From Arsenophonus sp964026495 (GTDB lineage: Bacteria; Pseudomonadota; Gammaproteobacteria; Enterobacterales; Enterobacteriaceae), in assembly GCF_964026495.1 (NCBI RefSeq), contig NZ_OZ032148.1:558001-622000 (forward strand): a stretch of DNA of 64,000 bases. Reading direction: 5' to 3'. Below are positions 50,918 through 60,242 of the stretch, piece after piece. The translations under genes were made by a program, and so were the position numbers. Under the pieces are notes generated by a model that was given only the letters and a program-made list of their open reading frames with translations, was not told where the DNA came from and did not search any database. Within the stretch, counting starts at the first letter, position 1; each line of letters starts with the position of its first letter.

Positions 50918-51433
50918 TCAGATATCGAATTGTTTTTTTATTTCTTTTATTAAAGTTTCAAGTGAAAAAATCACGGCTTGACGCCGTATTTGTAAACGAT
51001 TTCCTTCAAAATAACAACAATATGTCATTACTTGATTATTCAAGAAATTTTTACTAGAAAAAGCAAACCAAACTGTACCAATCGGTTGTAAATCAGTGGC
51101 ACCATTTGGACCAGCAATACCACTAACTGCAAGTGCAAAATCGGCATTTGCTAATATCAATGCTTTTTTTGCCATATCTATTACAACTTGTTCACTGACA
51201 GCACCATATTTACTTAAAATTGTTTGATCAATACCTAATATATCATGCTTAGCTTTATCACTATAAGTAATAAAAGCTTTTTGAAAATAAGAAGAACTTC
51301 CTGCAACATCAGTAATAACTTTGCTTATCCATCCTCCTGTACATGATTCTACTAAAGTTATTATTTTACGTGTTTTTTTAAGATTATCACCCAAATCTTT
51401 ACTTAATTTATAAAATAATTGTTCGGTATTCAT
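50918..51433 (-). CDS. pncC: Nicotinamide-nucleotide amidase (PncC, CinA C-terminal family)
   Basis: Deamidates nicotinamide mononucleotide to nicotinate mononucleotide in NAD recycling. Family motifs: VESCTGGWISKVITDVAGSS, FITYSDKAKHDILG, and SGIAGPNGA-D-QPIGTVWFA. 171 aa (E. coli 165), so only the CinA C-terminal domain is present. In E. coli it precedes recA; here it heads a 1.2 kb gap. It may supply NAD metabolism in the symbiont. Confidence 0.93.
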   Translation of the reverse strand: MNTEQLFYKLSKDLGDNLKKTRKIITLVESCTGGWISKVITDVAGSSSYFQKAFITYSDKAKHDILGIDQTILSKYGAVSEQVVIDMAKKALILANADFALAVSGIAGPNGATDLQPIGTVWFAFSSKNFLNNQVMTYCCYFEGNRLQIRRQAVIFSLETLIKEIKKQFDI

Positions 51434-51879
51434 GAAAAATATTTCCTTTTTAAAAATATTTTCTGTTGATTATTATCAAATTTTTATGATTTCTAGATTA
51501 AAGCATAAAAATTATAAAAAACAAAAATATATTTAAAAAATAAAAAAAAATCACAATGTTTGTTTTATCCCATACACTTCTTTAAATAAAAGTTTATCAT
51601 CTTTTAATATTTTTTTATCATTAATTATTAAAATAAGCAATATATAAAATCTTAAACAAAATACTTTTTAAAATATATTTCTTAATTTAAATTTTTTTTA
51701 AAAAATCTATTTTTTATGAGATAATTAAAAAATTTCTAAAAATCTTAAAATGTCATATCATATTTTAATGCTCAATTTATTATAGATGATACTTATAAAT
51801 CTGTAACAAATTTCTACAAAACATAAAAATTAGAATTAATTAAATATAATTATTATCTATTCATATTAAATAAATAATA
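51434..51879. other. Spacer gmhA-pncC
   Basis: 446 bases, A+T-rich, both flanking genes on the minus strand. No recognisable gene, RNA or terminator. It joins segments that are distant in E. coli. Confidence 0.45.
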
Positions 51880-52467
51880 TTATATATATTTTTTTTTCAT
51901 TTCTTTTTCTATGATTTGAATTAAAATATGTATCACTTTAATATGCATTTCTTGAATTCGATCAGCATACCCAAAATGAGGTATCCGAATTTCAAGATCA
52001 GTTATTTTTGCAATTTTTCCACCATTATTACCTGTCAATGAAATAATTTTCATCTTTTTAGCACGCGCAGCTTCTATAGCATAAATAATATTTCTAGAAT
52101 TACCAGATGTTGAAATTGTAAATAATATATCGCCTTCCTTACCAACTGTCTCTACATAACGAGAAAAAACATAATGATAACCAAAATCATTAGCAACACA
52201 AGATAAATAACTAGCATCTGCAATTGCAATAGCAGGATAACCTGGACGATTTTCACGATATCGTCCAGTTAATTCTTCTGCAAAATGCATTGCATCACAA
52301 TGAGAGCCACCATTTCCACAAGATAATACTTTTCCTCCTGATTTAAAAGATAAAGATAACATAATTGCTGCTTCTTCAATCAATTTAATATTTTTTTTAG
52401 TATTTAAAAAATTTTTTAATGTAATACTAGCTTCTTCTAATTCAAGAGAAATAAGATTTTGATACAT
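51880..52467 (-). CDS. gmhA: Sedoheptulose-7-phosphate isomerase
   Basis: First enzyme of ADP-heptose synthesis for the lipopolysaccharide inner core (also called LpcA). SIS domain: GKVLSCGNGGSHCDAMHFAEELTGRYRE is diagnostic, followed by FTISTSGNSRN and SLTGNNGGK. Zinc-binding His near the C-terminus (QEMHIKVIHILIQ). 195 aa (E. coli 192). With lptF/lptG it argues for a heptose-containing lipopolysaccharide core, if gmhB/hldE/hldD exist elsewhere. Confidence 0.95.
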   Translation of the reverse strand: MYQNLISLELEEASITLKNFLNTKKNIKLIEEAAIMLSLSFKSGGKVLSCGNGGSHCDAMHFAEELTGRYRENRPGYPAIAIADASYLSCVANDFGYHYVFSRYVETVGKEGDILFTISTSGNSRNIIYAIEAARAKKMKIISLTGNNGGKIAKITDLEIRIPHFGYADRIQEMHIKVIHILIQIIEKEMKKKYI

Positions 52468-53614
52468 TTTTTAATTCCTACAAAATATGTTTAGTACTTT
52501 TAAAATCAAAAAATAAAATTCTAGATATATAATAATATTTTATAATTTTTAAAAGGTTAAAAACATTATAAATATCCAAAAATATATGACATACCAAAAT
52601 ATTTTTTGATAAAGTATAAAACACGATCATCAAAAAAAATCTTAAAAATAATATAGCATATTTTGTAATATTACATATTTAAAACAATATTTTTCAATTT
52701 TTATCAAAAAACTATTTTTTAATAGTAATTATTTTTTATATTAAATAATATATTTTAATATATAAATTTTACAAATAACTAATGTAAGTATGATATACAT
52801 AATATAAATAAAATCTTTCTAATTATTACTTATATGAATAAATACCATTAACTAAGTGGTTTATTTTAATTACAATCTTTTAAATAATTGATCATTTTAT
52901 AAATAATCTTAAAAAACAAAAAACTAAAATCAAAAAAATATAAACAAAATTTGAAACACAATATTAAAAAATATTTTATTTTTTAGTATTTCTTTTGTAA
53001 TTTATATTTTTCAATAAAAATTTTTTGTCAAAATAATTTAAAACATAAGAATATCAAAAAAAATTATTTTAAATAATACAGCAATAAATAAAAACAATCA
53101 TTTTAAAATATCAAAAAAAATAAAAAAACAAATTTTATTTTATAAATATTTATAAAATAAAAAATTACTAATACAATATAATATATATTTTTTTATAGAT
53201 ATGTTTTAAAAAAAAAGTATATTATCTTTGTATTATTTAAATATTTAAATTTTTTTTATTCTTTAAAACATAAAATTTAATATAAAAGCAATAAAATAAA
53301 ATATATACTAATATCAAATCTTTGATTTAATAATAATAAAAATACTTACATAATTATTTATAAATATTTTTTTATCTATCTTTATTTTTTAATATACCTT
53401 AAAGAGTGGTATAAAAAATAACATAAATATGTATAAATAATTAAAATTAATTTACAGATATAACCTTTATTAATAAAATTATATTTTTATCTACTATACA
53501 TTTTCATTCAATAAACCGAAATTGCAATTGAAGCACAAAATATCCACAATAGTCATTATTAATAAATGAATTATAATTATTACTTTTATTCTTTCTATGC
53601 ATTAAGGATATAAA
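52468..53614. other. Divergent spacer gmhA-gshB
   Basis: 1.15 kb, extremely A+T-rich, between divergent genes. In E. coli endA and rsmE lie just upstream of gshB; neither is recognisable. The sequence ATTAAGGATATAAA before the gshB ATG provides its ribosome site (AAGGA). No repeat or RNA found. Confidence 0.5.
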
Positions 53615-54577
53615 ATGATTAAATTAGGTATAATTATGAATGCAATTGCAAATATAAACATAAAAAAAGATAGTAGTTTTGCGATGTTATTAGAAGCACA
53701 ACGTCGTAAATATGAAATTTACTACATGGAAATAAACGATTTATATTTATTAAATGGTGAAGCATATGCATATACAAAAAAAATCAAAAAAATTCAAGAA
53801 AATCCTAAAAAATGGTATCAATTTGGAAAAACAAAAAATATTGCACTTAAAAAATTAAATATTATTTTAATGCGACAAGACCCTCCATTTAATACTGAAT
53901 ATATTTATGCTACTTATATTCTTGAAAGAGCAGAAGAAAAAGGTACTTTAATTATTAATAAACCACAAAGTCTTCGAGATTGTAATGAAAAAATTTTTGC
54001 ATTATGGTTTTCTAAATTAACCCCTAAAACATTAGTCACAAGAAGCAAAAAACAACTATATGCATTTTATAAAAAATATCAAGATATTATCTTGAAACCA
54101 CTAGATAAAATGGGAGGAGATTCTGTTTTTCGCATACAAAAAAATGATCCTAATATTAATGTCATCATAGAAACATTAATCAAAAATGAAGAACATTTTT
54201 GTATGGCTCAAAAATTTTTACCTGAAATTAAAAAAGGTGATAAACGCGTATTAATGATAGATGGCGAACCAATTCCTTATTGTTTAGCTAGAATTCCACC
54301 TCAAGGAGAAATAAGAGGAAATTTAGCAATTGGAGGATATGGTGAAGTAAGAAAATTAACAAAAAATGATTGGAAAATTGCAAAAAGTGTTTCATATATT
54401 TTAAAAGAAAAAAAATTAATATTTGTCGGATTAGATATTATTGGTGATCGTTTAACTGAAATTAATGTTACTAGTCCAACATGTATAAGAGAGATTCAAC
54501 TAGCATTACCGAATATATCTATTACTAGTATTTTATTTGATGCAATAGAAAAAAGATTAACTATAAAAAATACATAG
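53615..54577 (+). CDS. gshB: Glutathione synthetase
   Basis: Second step of glutathione synthesis, adding glycine to gamma-glutamylcysteine with ATP. ATP-grasp fold; MIKLGIIMNAIANINIKKDSS N-terminus, LRDCNEKIFALWF, ILKPLDKMGGDSVFR and ITEINVTSPTCIREIQ-type (LTEINVTSPTCIREI) C-terminal motif are all present. 320 aa (E. coli 315-316). It leads the gshB-yqgE-ruvX-yggS-yggT group, conserved from E. coli. With gshA the pathway is complete. Confidence 0.97.
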   Translation: MIKLGIIMNAIANINIKKDSSFAMLLEAQRRKYEIYYMEINDLYLLNGEAYAYTKKIKKIQENPKKWYQFGKTKNIALKKLNIILMRQDPPFNTEYIYATYILERAEEKGTLIINKPQSLRDCNEKIFALWFSKLTPKTLVTRSKKQLYAFYKKYQDIILKPLDKMGGDSVFRIQKNDPNINVIIETLIKNEEHFCMAQKFLPEIKKGDKRVLMIDGEPIPYCLARIPPQGEIRGNLAIGGYGEVRKLTKNDWKIAKSVSYILKEKKLIFVGLDIIGDRLTEINVTSPTCIREIQLALPNISITSILFDAIEKRLTIKNT

Positions 54578-54728
54578 ATTATATTTTATAATATTGCAAA
54601 ATATAAATATCGTATAAAATTAAATCCTGTGATAAAATTTATATATTCTTAGTTATATTTTATTAATTATTTTACCCTTAATTCAGGCATATATCATTGA
54701 TCTAATTAAGTCAAATAAGTTTAATAAT

Positions 54729-55292
54729 ATGAATTTACAAAATCACTTTCTCATTGCAATGCCAAAATTATTAGATCCGTATTTTCAAAAATCGGTGATT
54801 TATATTTGTGAACATAATGAAAAAGGTACTATAGGTCTTGTTATAAACAGACAAATAAAATGTATTTCAATTAATAAAATTTTAAAAAATTTAAACATTA
54901 AAACAAAAGAAAACAATCAAATAAGTAACTTTAAACAACCAATTTTTTCTGGTGGTCCAATTGCAGAAGTTCATGGTTTTATTTTACATTCCCCCCATCA
55001 TAGATTTAATTCTACTTTACAGCTTTCTGATGAAATCATGATCACAACATCAAAAGATATTCTTCAAACATTAGGTACTACAAACCAACCAAAACAAACA
55101 CTTATTGCTTTAGGATATTCAAGCTGGAAAAAAGGACAACTTGAAAAAGAAATGATGGAAAACAATTGGTTAACAGCAAAAGCAAATAGCCATATAATTT
55201 TTCATACTCCAATTTCAGAACGTTGGAAAAAAGCAGCTGCTTTAATTGGTATTGATATTTCTAATATTTCAAATCAAGTAGGTCATTCATAA
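54729..55292 (+). CDS. yqgE: UPF0301 (AlgH-type) protein YqgE
   Basis: Conserved protein of unknown biochemical role; the family is named after Pseudomonas AlgH. MNLQNHFLIAMPKLLDPYFQKSVIYICEHNEKGTIGLVINR is the typical N-terminus, followed by FSGGPIAEVHGFILH and ALGYSSWKKGQLEKE. 187 aa, E. coli length. Its TAA stop overlaps the ruvX ATG by one base. Nearly always next to ruvX, which suggests coupled expression, not a proven joint function. Confidence 0.94.
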   Translation: MNLQNHFLIAMPKLLDPYFQKSVIYICEHNEKGTIGLVINRQIKCISINKILKNLNIKTKENNQISNFKQPIFSGGPIAEVHGFILHSPHHRFNSTLQLSDEIMITTSKDILQTLGTTNQPKQTLIALGYSSWKKGQLEKEMMENNWLTAKANSHIIFHTPISERWKKAAALIGIDISNISNQVGHS

Positions 55293-55738
55293 TGAAAAAT
55301 AGTCGAACAATTATCGCTTTTGATTTTGGTACAATTAGTATGGGTATTGCTGTTGGACAGGAAATAATAGCAATCGCTCATCCTCTGACTACATTAAAAA
55401 CAAAATGGGGGCAGCCAAACTGGTTAGATATAAAAAAAATATTACAAGAATGGGAACCTAAACTTGCTGTTGTTGGACTTCCTCTTAATATGGATGGCAC
55501 AGAACAACCAATAAGTAAGCAAGCACGCAAATTTGCTAAATTTTTACATCTACGTTTTAATATTCAAGTTATACTATATGATGAACGCTTAACAACAAAA
55601 GAAGCTCGTACTTATCTTTTTAAGAATGGTGGTTACAAAGCATTAAAAAAAACTAAAATTGATGCTATTTCTGCTGTTATTATTTTAGAAAATTGGTTAG
55701 AAAACTCTTTAATTAAAAATAAATTAACAACAAAATAA
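55292..55738 (+). CDS. ruvX: Putative pre-16S rRNA nuclease YqgF / RuvX
   Basis: RNase H-like fold protein; in E. coli YqgF processes the 5' end of 16S rRNA, and it was earlier proposed as a Holliday-junction resolvase. First acidic residue in AFDFGTISMGIAVGQ, second in VGLPLNMDGTEQP, DERLTTKEA, and a final Asp in KIDAISAVIILE. 148 aa (E. coli 138). Coupled to yqgE by a 1-base overlap. Confidence 0.94.
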   Translation: MKNSRTIIAFDFGTISMGIAVGQEIIAIAHPLTTLKTKWGQPNWLDIKKILQEWEPKLAVVGLPLNMDGTEQPISKQARKFAKFLHLRFNIQVILYDERLTTKEARTYLFKNGGYKALKKTKIDAISAVIILENWLENSLIKNKLTTK

Positions 55739-55798
55739 CATCTTATTATATAAATATCATCAAAATAAAATTTGATTGATTTATTCTTATAACAAAAC

Positions 55799-56488
55799 AT
55801 GAATATGAATATAATTCAAAAAAATATAATTAATATAAAACACCAAATCATAGAAACTGCTAAAAAATATCATCGTCTTCCAGAAGATATTCAGTTACTA
55901 GCTGTTACTAAAAAAAAATCATGTTATGATATTCAAAATGCTATTTATGCAGGTCAATATAAATTCGGTGAAAATTATGCACAAGAAGGAATAAAAAAAA
56001 TTTTTTATTTTAAAAATCAATATAATTTAGAATGGCATTTTATAGGAACTGTGCAGACTAATAAAACTAAATTAGTAGCAAAATATTTTGATTGGTGTCA
56101 TACTATTGATAAATTTACAATCGCTGAACGTTTAAACAAGCAACGCCCTTTTGATAAAAAACCATTAAATGTACTTATACAAATCAACATTACCAATGAA
56201 ATCAGTAAATCAGGTGTTATGGCAAATAATGTATATACATTAGCAAATAAAATTTTTTTACTACCAAAATTAAAATTACGTGGTTTAATGGCAATTTTTT
56301 TTTCTAATACAGAAAGCATGAAACAAGTATCACTTTTTTATACTATAGAAAAAATGTTTCAGGAACTAAAAAAAAGATATCCAAATATTGATACACTTTC
56401 AATAGGTATGACAAATGATTTTGATATTGCTATCGCTTTTGGTTCAACATTATTAAGAATTGGTCAGGCTATTTTTGGTGATCGATAA
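55799..56488 (+). CDS. yggS: PLP homeostasis protein YggS
   Basis: Pyridoxal-phosphate-binding protein without known catalysis; in E. coli it influences vitamin B6 and amino-acid balance. TIM-barrel alanine-racemase-like fold. The PLP Lys is in LLAVTKKKS (about residue 36-38), with FGENYAQEG, EWHFIGTVQTNK, LRGLMAIF and IGMTNDFDIAIAFGSTLLRIGQAIFG. 229-230 aa. The first ATG is used; another two codons on is equally possible. yggR, adjacent in E. coli, is gone. Confidence 0.94.
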   Translation: MNMNIIQKNIINIKHQIIETAKKYHRLPEDIQLLAVTKKKSCYDIQNAIYAGQYKFGENYAQEGIKKIFYFKNQYNLEWHFIGTVQTNKTKLVAKYFDWCHTIDKFTIAERLNKQRPFDKKPLNVLIQINITNEISKSGVMANNVYTLANKIFLLPKLKLRGLMAIFFSNTESMKQVSLFYTIEKMFQELKKRYPNIDTLSIGMTNDFDIAIAFGSTLLRIGQAIFGDR

Positions 56489-57136
56489 ATTTTATGTGTG
56501 CTATAAAATAAAAACATCAAAAATAAACATTTGGATTTATTTTCATAAGTTTAATTTAAAAATAATTTAATATAAATACAAAATAATATTTTTATGCATA
56601 AATTTTAATTTTTACTAAAAGATTTATTTTATAAAATATTTCTAAAAAATATTATAATATTTTAAAATAATATGATATATGTAAAAATTACAAAAATATT
56701 TCTATTAACTATTAAACTTATTAAAAATTAATTACAAGTAATTATATTAAAAAAATAAGATATTTATGTCTTTTGATTTTTATAATATAAAAATATAATG
56801 ATCAACATTATTAATTTTAAATATTTTTAAAAAACTATTTCATATTCATACGATTGTTATTGTATCTAAAAAATAATTAATGTTAAATATATAGATTTAC
56901 AAAAAAATATCGATTTATACAATATTGATTTATATTAATAAATCTCAAAATTTTTAAAAAATGATCAAAAATCATAATGATAATCAAACATAACATATTT
57001 TTAAAAAAAATATATCAAAAATTTCAGGTAATTTCACATAATAAATCTTTATTAATTACTAAAACAGAATAAAATATTTGCTTTTACTGTTTTCTAGAAA
57101 TTAAAAAACATTTTTTTGATCACAAGGTAATCAAAA
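56489..57136. other. Spacer yggS-yggT
   Basis: 648 bases; in E. coli yggS and yggT are adjacent, but in several related enterobacteria proC sits between them. No ProC motif is visible, so this may be a fully decayed proC or plain spacer. CAAGGTAATCAAAA before the yggT ATG gives a ribosome site. Confidence 0.45.
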
Positions 57137-57724
57137 ATGCAATTTTTAAGTTTTATTATACCAACCATTATTCAACTATATATCATTATATTAATTCTAA
57201 GAATCTGGATGCAATGGGTAAAATCTGATTTTTATAATCCATTTGTACAATTTGTGATTAAAAGTACTCAACCAATTATAGGTCGAGTAAATCATTTTAT
57301 TCCCTCTATTCGTTCTATTGATACAGCAAGTTTATTAGTAGCTTATATTATTACATTAAGTAATATTCTTTTTATTATGTGGGCAACTAACTCTCTGAGT
57401 TTAATAAGTATTACCTTATTACCTATTAGCATCATACAATTATTTAATTATATCGGAAAATTAATTTTTTGGTTAATATTAATTCGATCTCTTCTTACTT
57501 GGATTAATCAAGGAAATCATCCTATTGATTATATGCTTATTGAATTGACAGAACCTTTAATTATACCTATTCGTCGTATGATTCCTCCTTTTTTTGGATT
57601 AGATTTCTCATCAATGATAATCATATTAATTTTAATAGCCTTAAATTATTTACGTTTAGATATTTTACTATTTCTTGATGAAAAACTTACCAATACACTC
57701 TATTCTATGGGTTATTTAATGTAA
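57137..57724 (+). CDS. yggT: YggT-family inner-membrane protein
   Basis: Integral membrane protein with two YGGT repeats, each a pair of transmembrane helices. Landmarks: LRIWMQWVKSDFYNPFVQFVIKSTQPI in repeat one and IRSLLTWINQGNHPIDYMLIELTEPLI-PIRRMIPPFFGLDFSSMI in repeat two. 195 aa (E. coli 188). Reported to aid osmotic tolerance in E. coli; function unclear. Ends the gshB-yggT cluster. Confidence 0.94.
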   Translation: MQFLSFIIPTIIQLYIIILILRIWMQWVKSDFYNPFVQFVIKSTQPIIGRVNHFIPSIRSIDTASLLVAYIITLSNILFIMWATNSLSLISITLLPISIIQLFNYIGKLIFWLILIRSLLTWINQGNHPIDYMLIELTEPLIIPIRRMIPPFFGLDFSSMIIILILIALNYLRLDILLFLDEKLTNTLYSMGYLM

Positions 57725-58538
57725 TAAAAATCAATTTTTATATCAAAAATTAGCACATAAAAACAAAAAAATATTTTGAACTTTATTTAAGATAATTTTC
57801 TTCTTGGTAGTAATTTAAAGAATATATTAATATATGAACCTCTGAAATGTACCAAATTTTTCTTTGTAAAAATTTAAAAAATAATATTTTGTAATAAAAA
57901 ATCACAAGAAATTATTTTTATAATATTTATTATTAATATAGTATATTTTTTAATAAAAAATTAAAATAATAGGAGTACTCCTTTCTTAATAAAGAAATGA
58001 AGTTTTCTGATTGATAGATAACAAAATATTTTTATATATAACCAAAAATATTTTTTTATAAAAAAGATTAAAATTAAAATAATTTAATGAATTTAAGATT
58101 TTTTTATAAAAGAAAATATATTTATATCCATAAAATTAATTCATAACATTATGTGATCGCTATATGTGTAATTTATTAAAAAACTTATTTACTATTTTAA
58201 AAATTATACAAAAAATAAAATAAATATGTTTTTTAGCAAAATTAGGAAAAAATTATTTTTTTATAAAAAATAATTTTTATATTTTAAAAAAAACATATTA
58301 AATTTTTCGTAGCAAAAACAGTAATTTACACCTCATTTTTTTATTTATATTTTGATAATTTTATAATTATTTATCTATTTTTTGCATATAATTCAAAAAA
58401 TGAAAAAATTGATTGCATAATAATATTGGACCATCTTCTTTAAAAAAACTGTTATATTTATATTTATTATTAAATCAGATATACATTATTATGAATAATA
58501 CAATATATATTATGCAATATAAAAATTATAAATTCATA
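57725..58538. other. Spacer yggT-tRNA-Phe with palindrome pair
   Basis: 814 bases where E. coli has yggU and rdgB after yggT; neither is recognisable. At 57971-57997 two adjacent inverted repeats stand out (see separate entry). A short frame overlapping the tRNA-Phe gene is not considered real. Confidence 0.5.
57971..57997. repeat. 12-bp perfect palindrome followed by a second inverted repeat
   Basis: AGGAGTACTCCT is its own complement (57971-57982) and is directly followed by TTTCTT-AATA-AAGAAA. It lies about 250 bases beyond yggT. It could be a transcript end or a protein-binding site; nothing in the context decides. Confidence 0.6.
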
Positions 58539-58611
<73 letters not shown>

Positions 58612-58767
58612 AATTGATATATTAAACCTGATTATAGTATCTTCGTCAATTAAATTTATTCAATAAAAAAAGTTATAAAACAATCCTTAAAAATAAAACA
58701 ATACATAAAAAATCTTCAAAGAAATATAATACAACTTCTTTTTTGGATAATCTAGTCAATTAAAATT

Positions 58768-59913
58768 TTAATTGATTTCTTTAAAATAATTTCTTTGAAT
58801 ATTATTTACTTTTATTAAATAATGACGCGCTTGAATAAGCGGATGTTTTGTTACTAATATATGATAAACATCCCTTGGTCGCATTTGATTAATAATTTTT
58901 AGTGCTTGTTTTTTATTATTATGAAATACCTTTAATAAACTACCAATTCCCCCATTGTAAGCAGTAATAAGTGCATAACGACGTGATGTAATATTACTAA
59001 TTTTTGATAAATATGTATTTTGTAATAATGATAAATAAGCAGTTCCTACATCAATATTATAAGCAGGATCTAATAAATCATTTCTATTTGGTATACCAGT
59101 TTTTCCTTGTACACGAAAAACATCTCGACCTGCACTATTTTGCATTATTTGCATTAAACCTAAGGCGTCAGCATGACTGATAGCATAAGGATCAAAACTA
59201 GATTCTATTTGCATAATAGACAAAATAAGAGACATATCAATACCATATTTTTCTGCTGCTTGTCGAATATACGGCAAATACTTTTGAGCTCGTTGATCAA
59301 AATTATTGGGTATTAATTTAATAGTAATTGACCAAATAATATTAAATCTCGATCGACGCTTTTTTAATTTATATTGCAATAGTGAATAGTCAAGGTTTTT
59401 TTTGATATTACAAACTGATTTAATATTTTTATATTTATCGTCAAAATCTTGTGAAGATAAATAATAATTTTTAGCACATCCTTCGAGTTTAAAATGACTA
59501 TTAACAAACTTTAGTTTATTATTAACAAGTAAACTCGAAAAAAATGCTTTTTTTAAAAATTTATGAGGTTCAGTATTAATAATAGTTTCAATTGTAAAAT
59601 TTCCAATATCAAAATTAATATGAGCACGAGTTTGATAATGATCAATATATTCAACATAATCTTGTGGTCCAACAATCAAAAGCTCATCTATTCCCCAAAT
59701 ACTTTCAATATTATATACAAGTTGCTGCACTAAAATATCTAATCCATTAGTATTTCTGATAGTTTCCGAATTTGTCAAAAGAATTTCTTTTTTTGAAGTA
59801 CAAGCAGGTAAACCTTGAATTACAAAAAAAAGAAGTATCAATTTTTTTATATTATTTATAATTTTTATCAACTTTATGTTTATTTTATTATTTATTATAT
59901 AAAATTTGATCAA
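58768..59913 (-). CDS. mltC: Membrane-bound lytic murein transglycosylase C
   Basis: Outer-membrane lipoprotein that cleaves peptidoglycan glycan strands to 1,6-anhydromuramyl products. A hydrophobic signal peptide ends in the lipobox LPAC followed by TSKKE. The N-terminal MltC domain contains WGIDELLIVGPQDYVEY-D-YQTRAHINFD. The C-terminal lysozyme-like domain has catalytic Glu in QIESSFDPYAISHADALGLMQI, and ITAYNGGIGSLL. The frame has no ATG before the lipobox; only TTG codons (59913 and two further in) can start it, so the 5' end is uncertain. About 360-381 aa (E. coli about 360). Confidence 0.92.
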   Translation of the reverse strand: MIKFYIINNKINIKLIKIINNIKKLILLFFVIQGLPACTSKKEILLTNSETIRNTNGLDILVQQLVYNIESIWGIDELLIVGPQDYVEYIDHYQTRAHINFDIGNFTIETIINTEPHKFLKKAFFSSLLVNNKLKFVNSHFKLEGCAKNYYLSSQDFDDKYKNIKSVCNIKKNLDYSLLQYKLKKRRSRFNIIWSITIKLIPNNFDQRAQKYLPYIRQAAEKYGIDMSLILSIMQIESSFDPYAISHADALGLMQIMQNSAGRDVFRVQGKTGIPNRNDLLDPAYNIDVGTAYLSLLQNTYLSKISNITSRRYALITAYNGGIGSLLKVFHNNKKQALKIINQMRPRDVYHILVTKHPLIQARHYLIKVNNIQRNYFKEIN

Positions 59914-59978
59914 AATTATGATATTTACATCGATAATAACAGATCAAATCAAAAATTTATCTTTAGCATTTTTAGCAT

Positions 59979-60218
59979 TTAAATATTATCTTCAAAAAAA
60001 AATTTAATCATCTCTCTTTCTAAAAACTTTCTATCTTCAATATTCATTGAATTAAGTTTTTTTTCATTAATAAATATAGTTTGTTTATTCATCCATTGTT
60101 TCCATGCTTCTTTAGATATTTCATTAAAAATACGCTTACCTATTTCACCTGGATAACATTGAAAATCTAAACCTTCAGCTTCACACTTTAAAAAAGTACA
60201 AAAAATCATTCTACTCAT
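59979..60218 (-). CDS. yggX: Fe(2+)-trafficking protein YggX
   Basis: Small protein thought to protect iron-sulfur clusters and DNA from oxidative damage. MSRMIFCTFLKCEAEGLDFQ-YPGEIGKRI and SKEAWKQWMNKQTIFINEKKLN-M match the family, including the single conserved Cys. The start at MSRM follows GGAAAATTTT, in agreement with E. coli MSRTIFC; the frame opens 12 bases earlier. It ends at FFFEDNI, about 11 residues short of the E. coli protein (91 aa). It lies 24 bases after mutY, as in E. coli. Confidence 0.94.
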   Translation of the reverse strand: MSRMIFCTFLKCEAEGLDFQCYPGEIGKRIFNEISKEAWKQWMNKQTIFINEKKLNSMNIEDRKFLEREMIKFFFEDNI

Positions 60219-60242
60219 AAAATTTTCCATAAAAATAAAAAA

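Noticed and set aside
56489..57136. proC pseudogene between yggS and yggT
   Set aside because: The position would suit it in some relatives, but no ProC motif was found in the three forward frames by eye.
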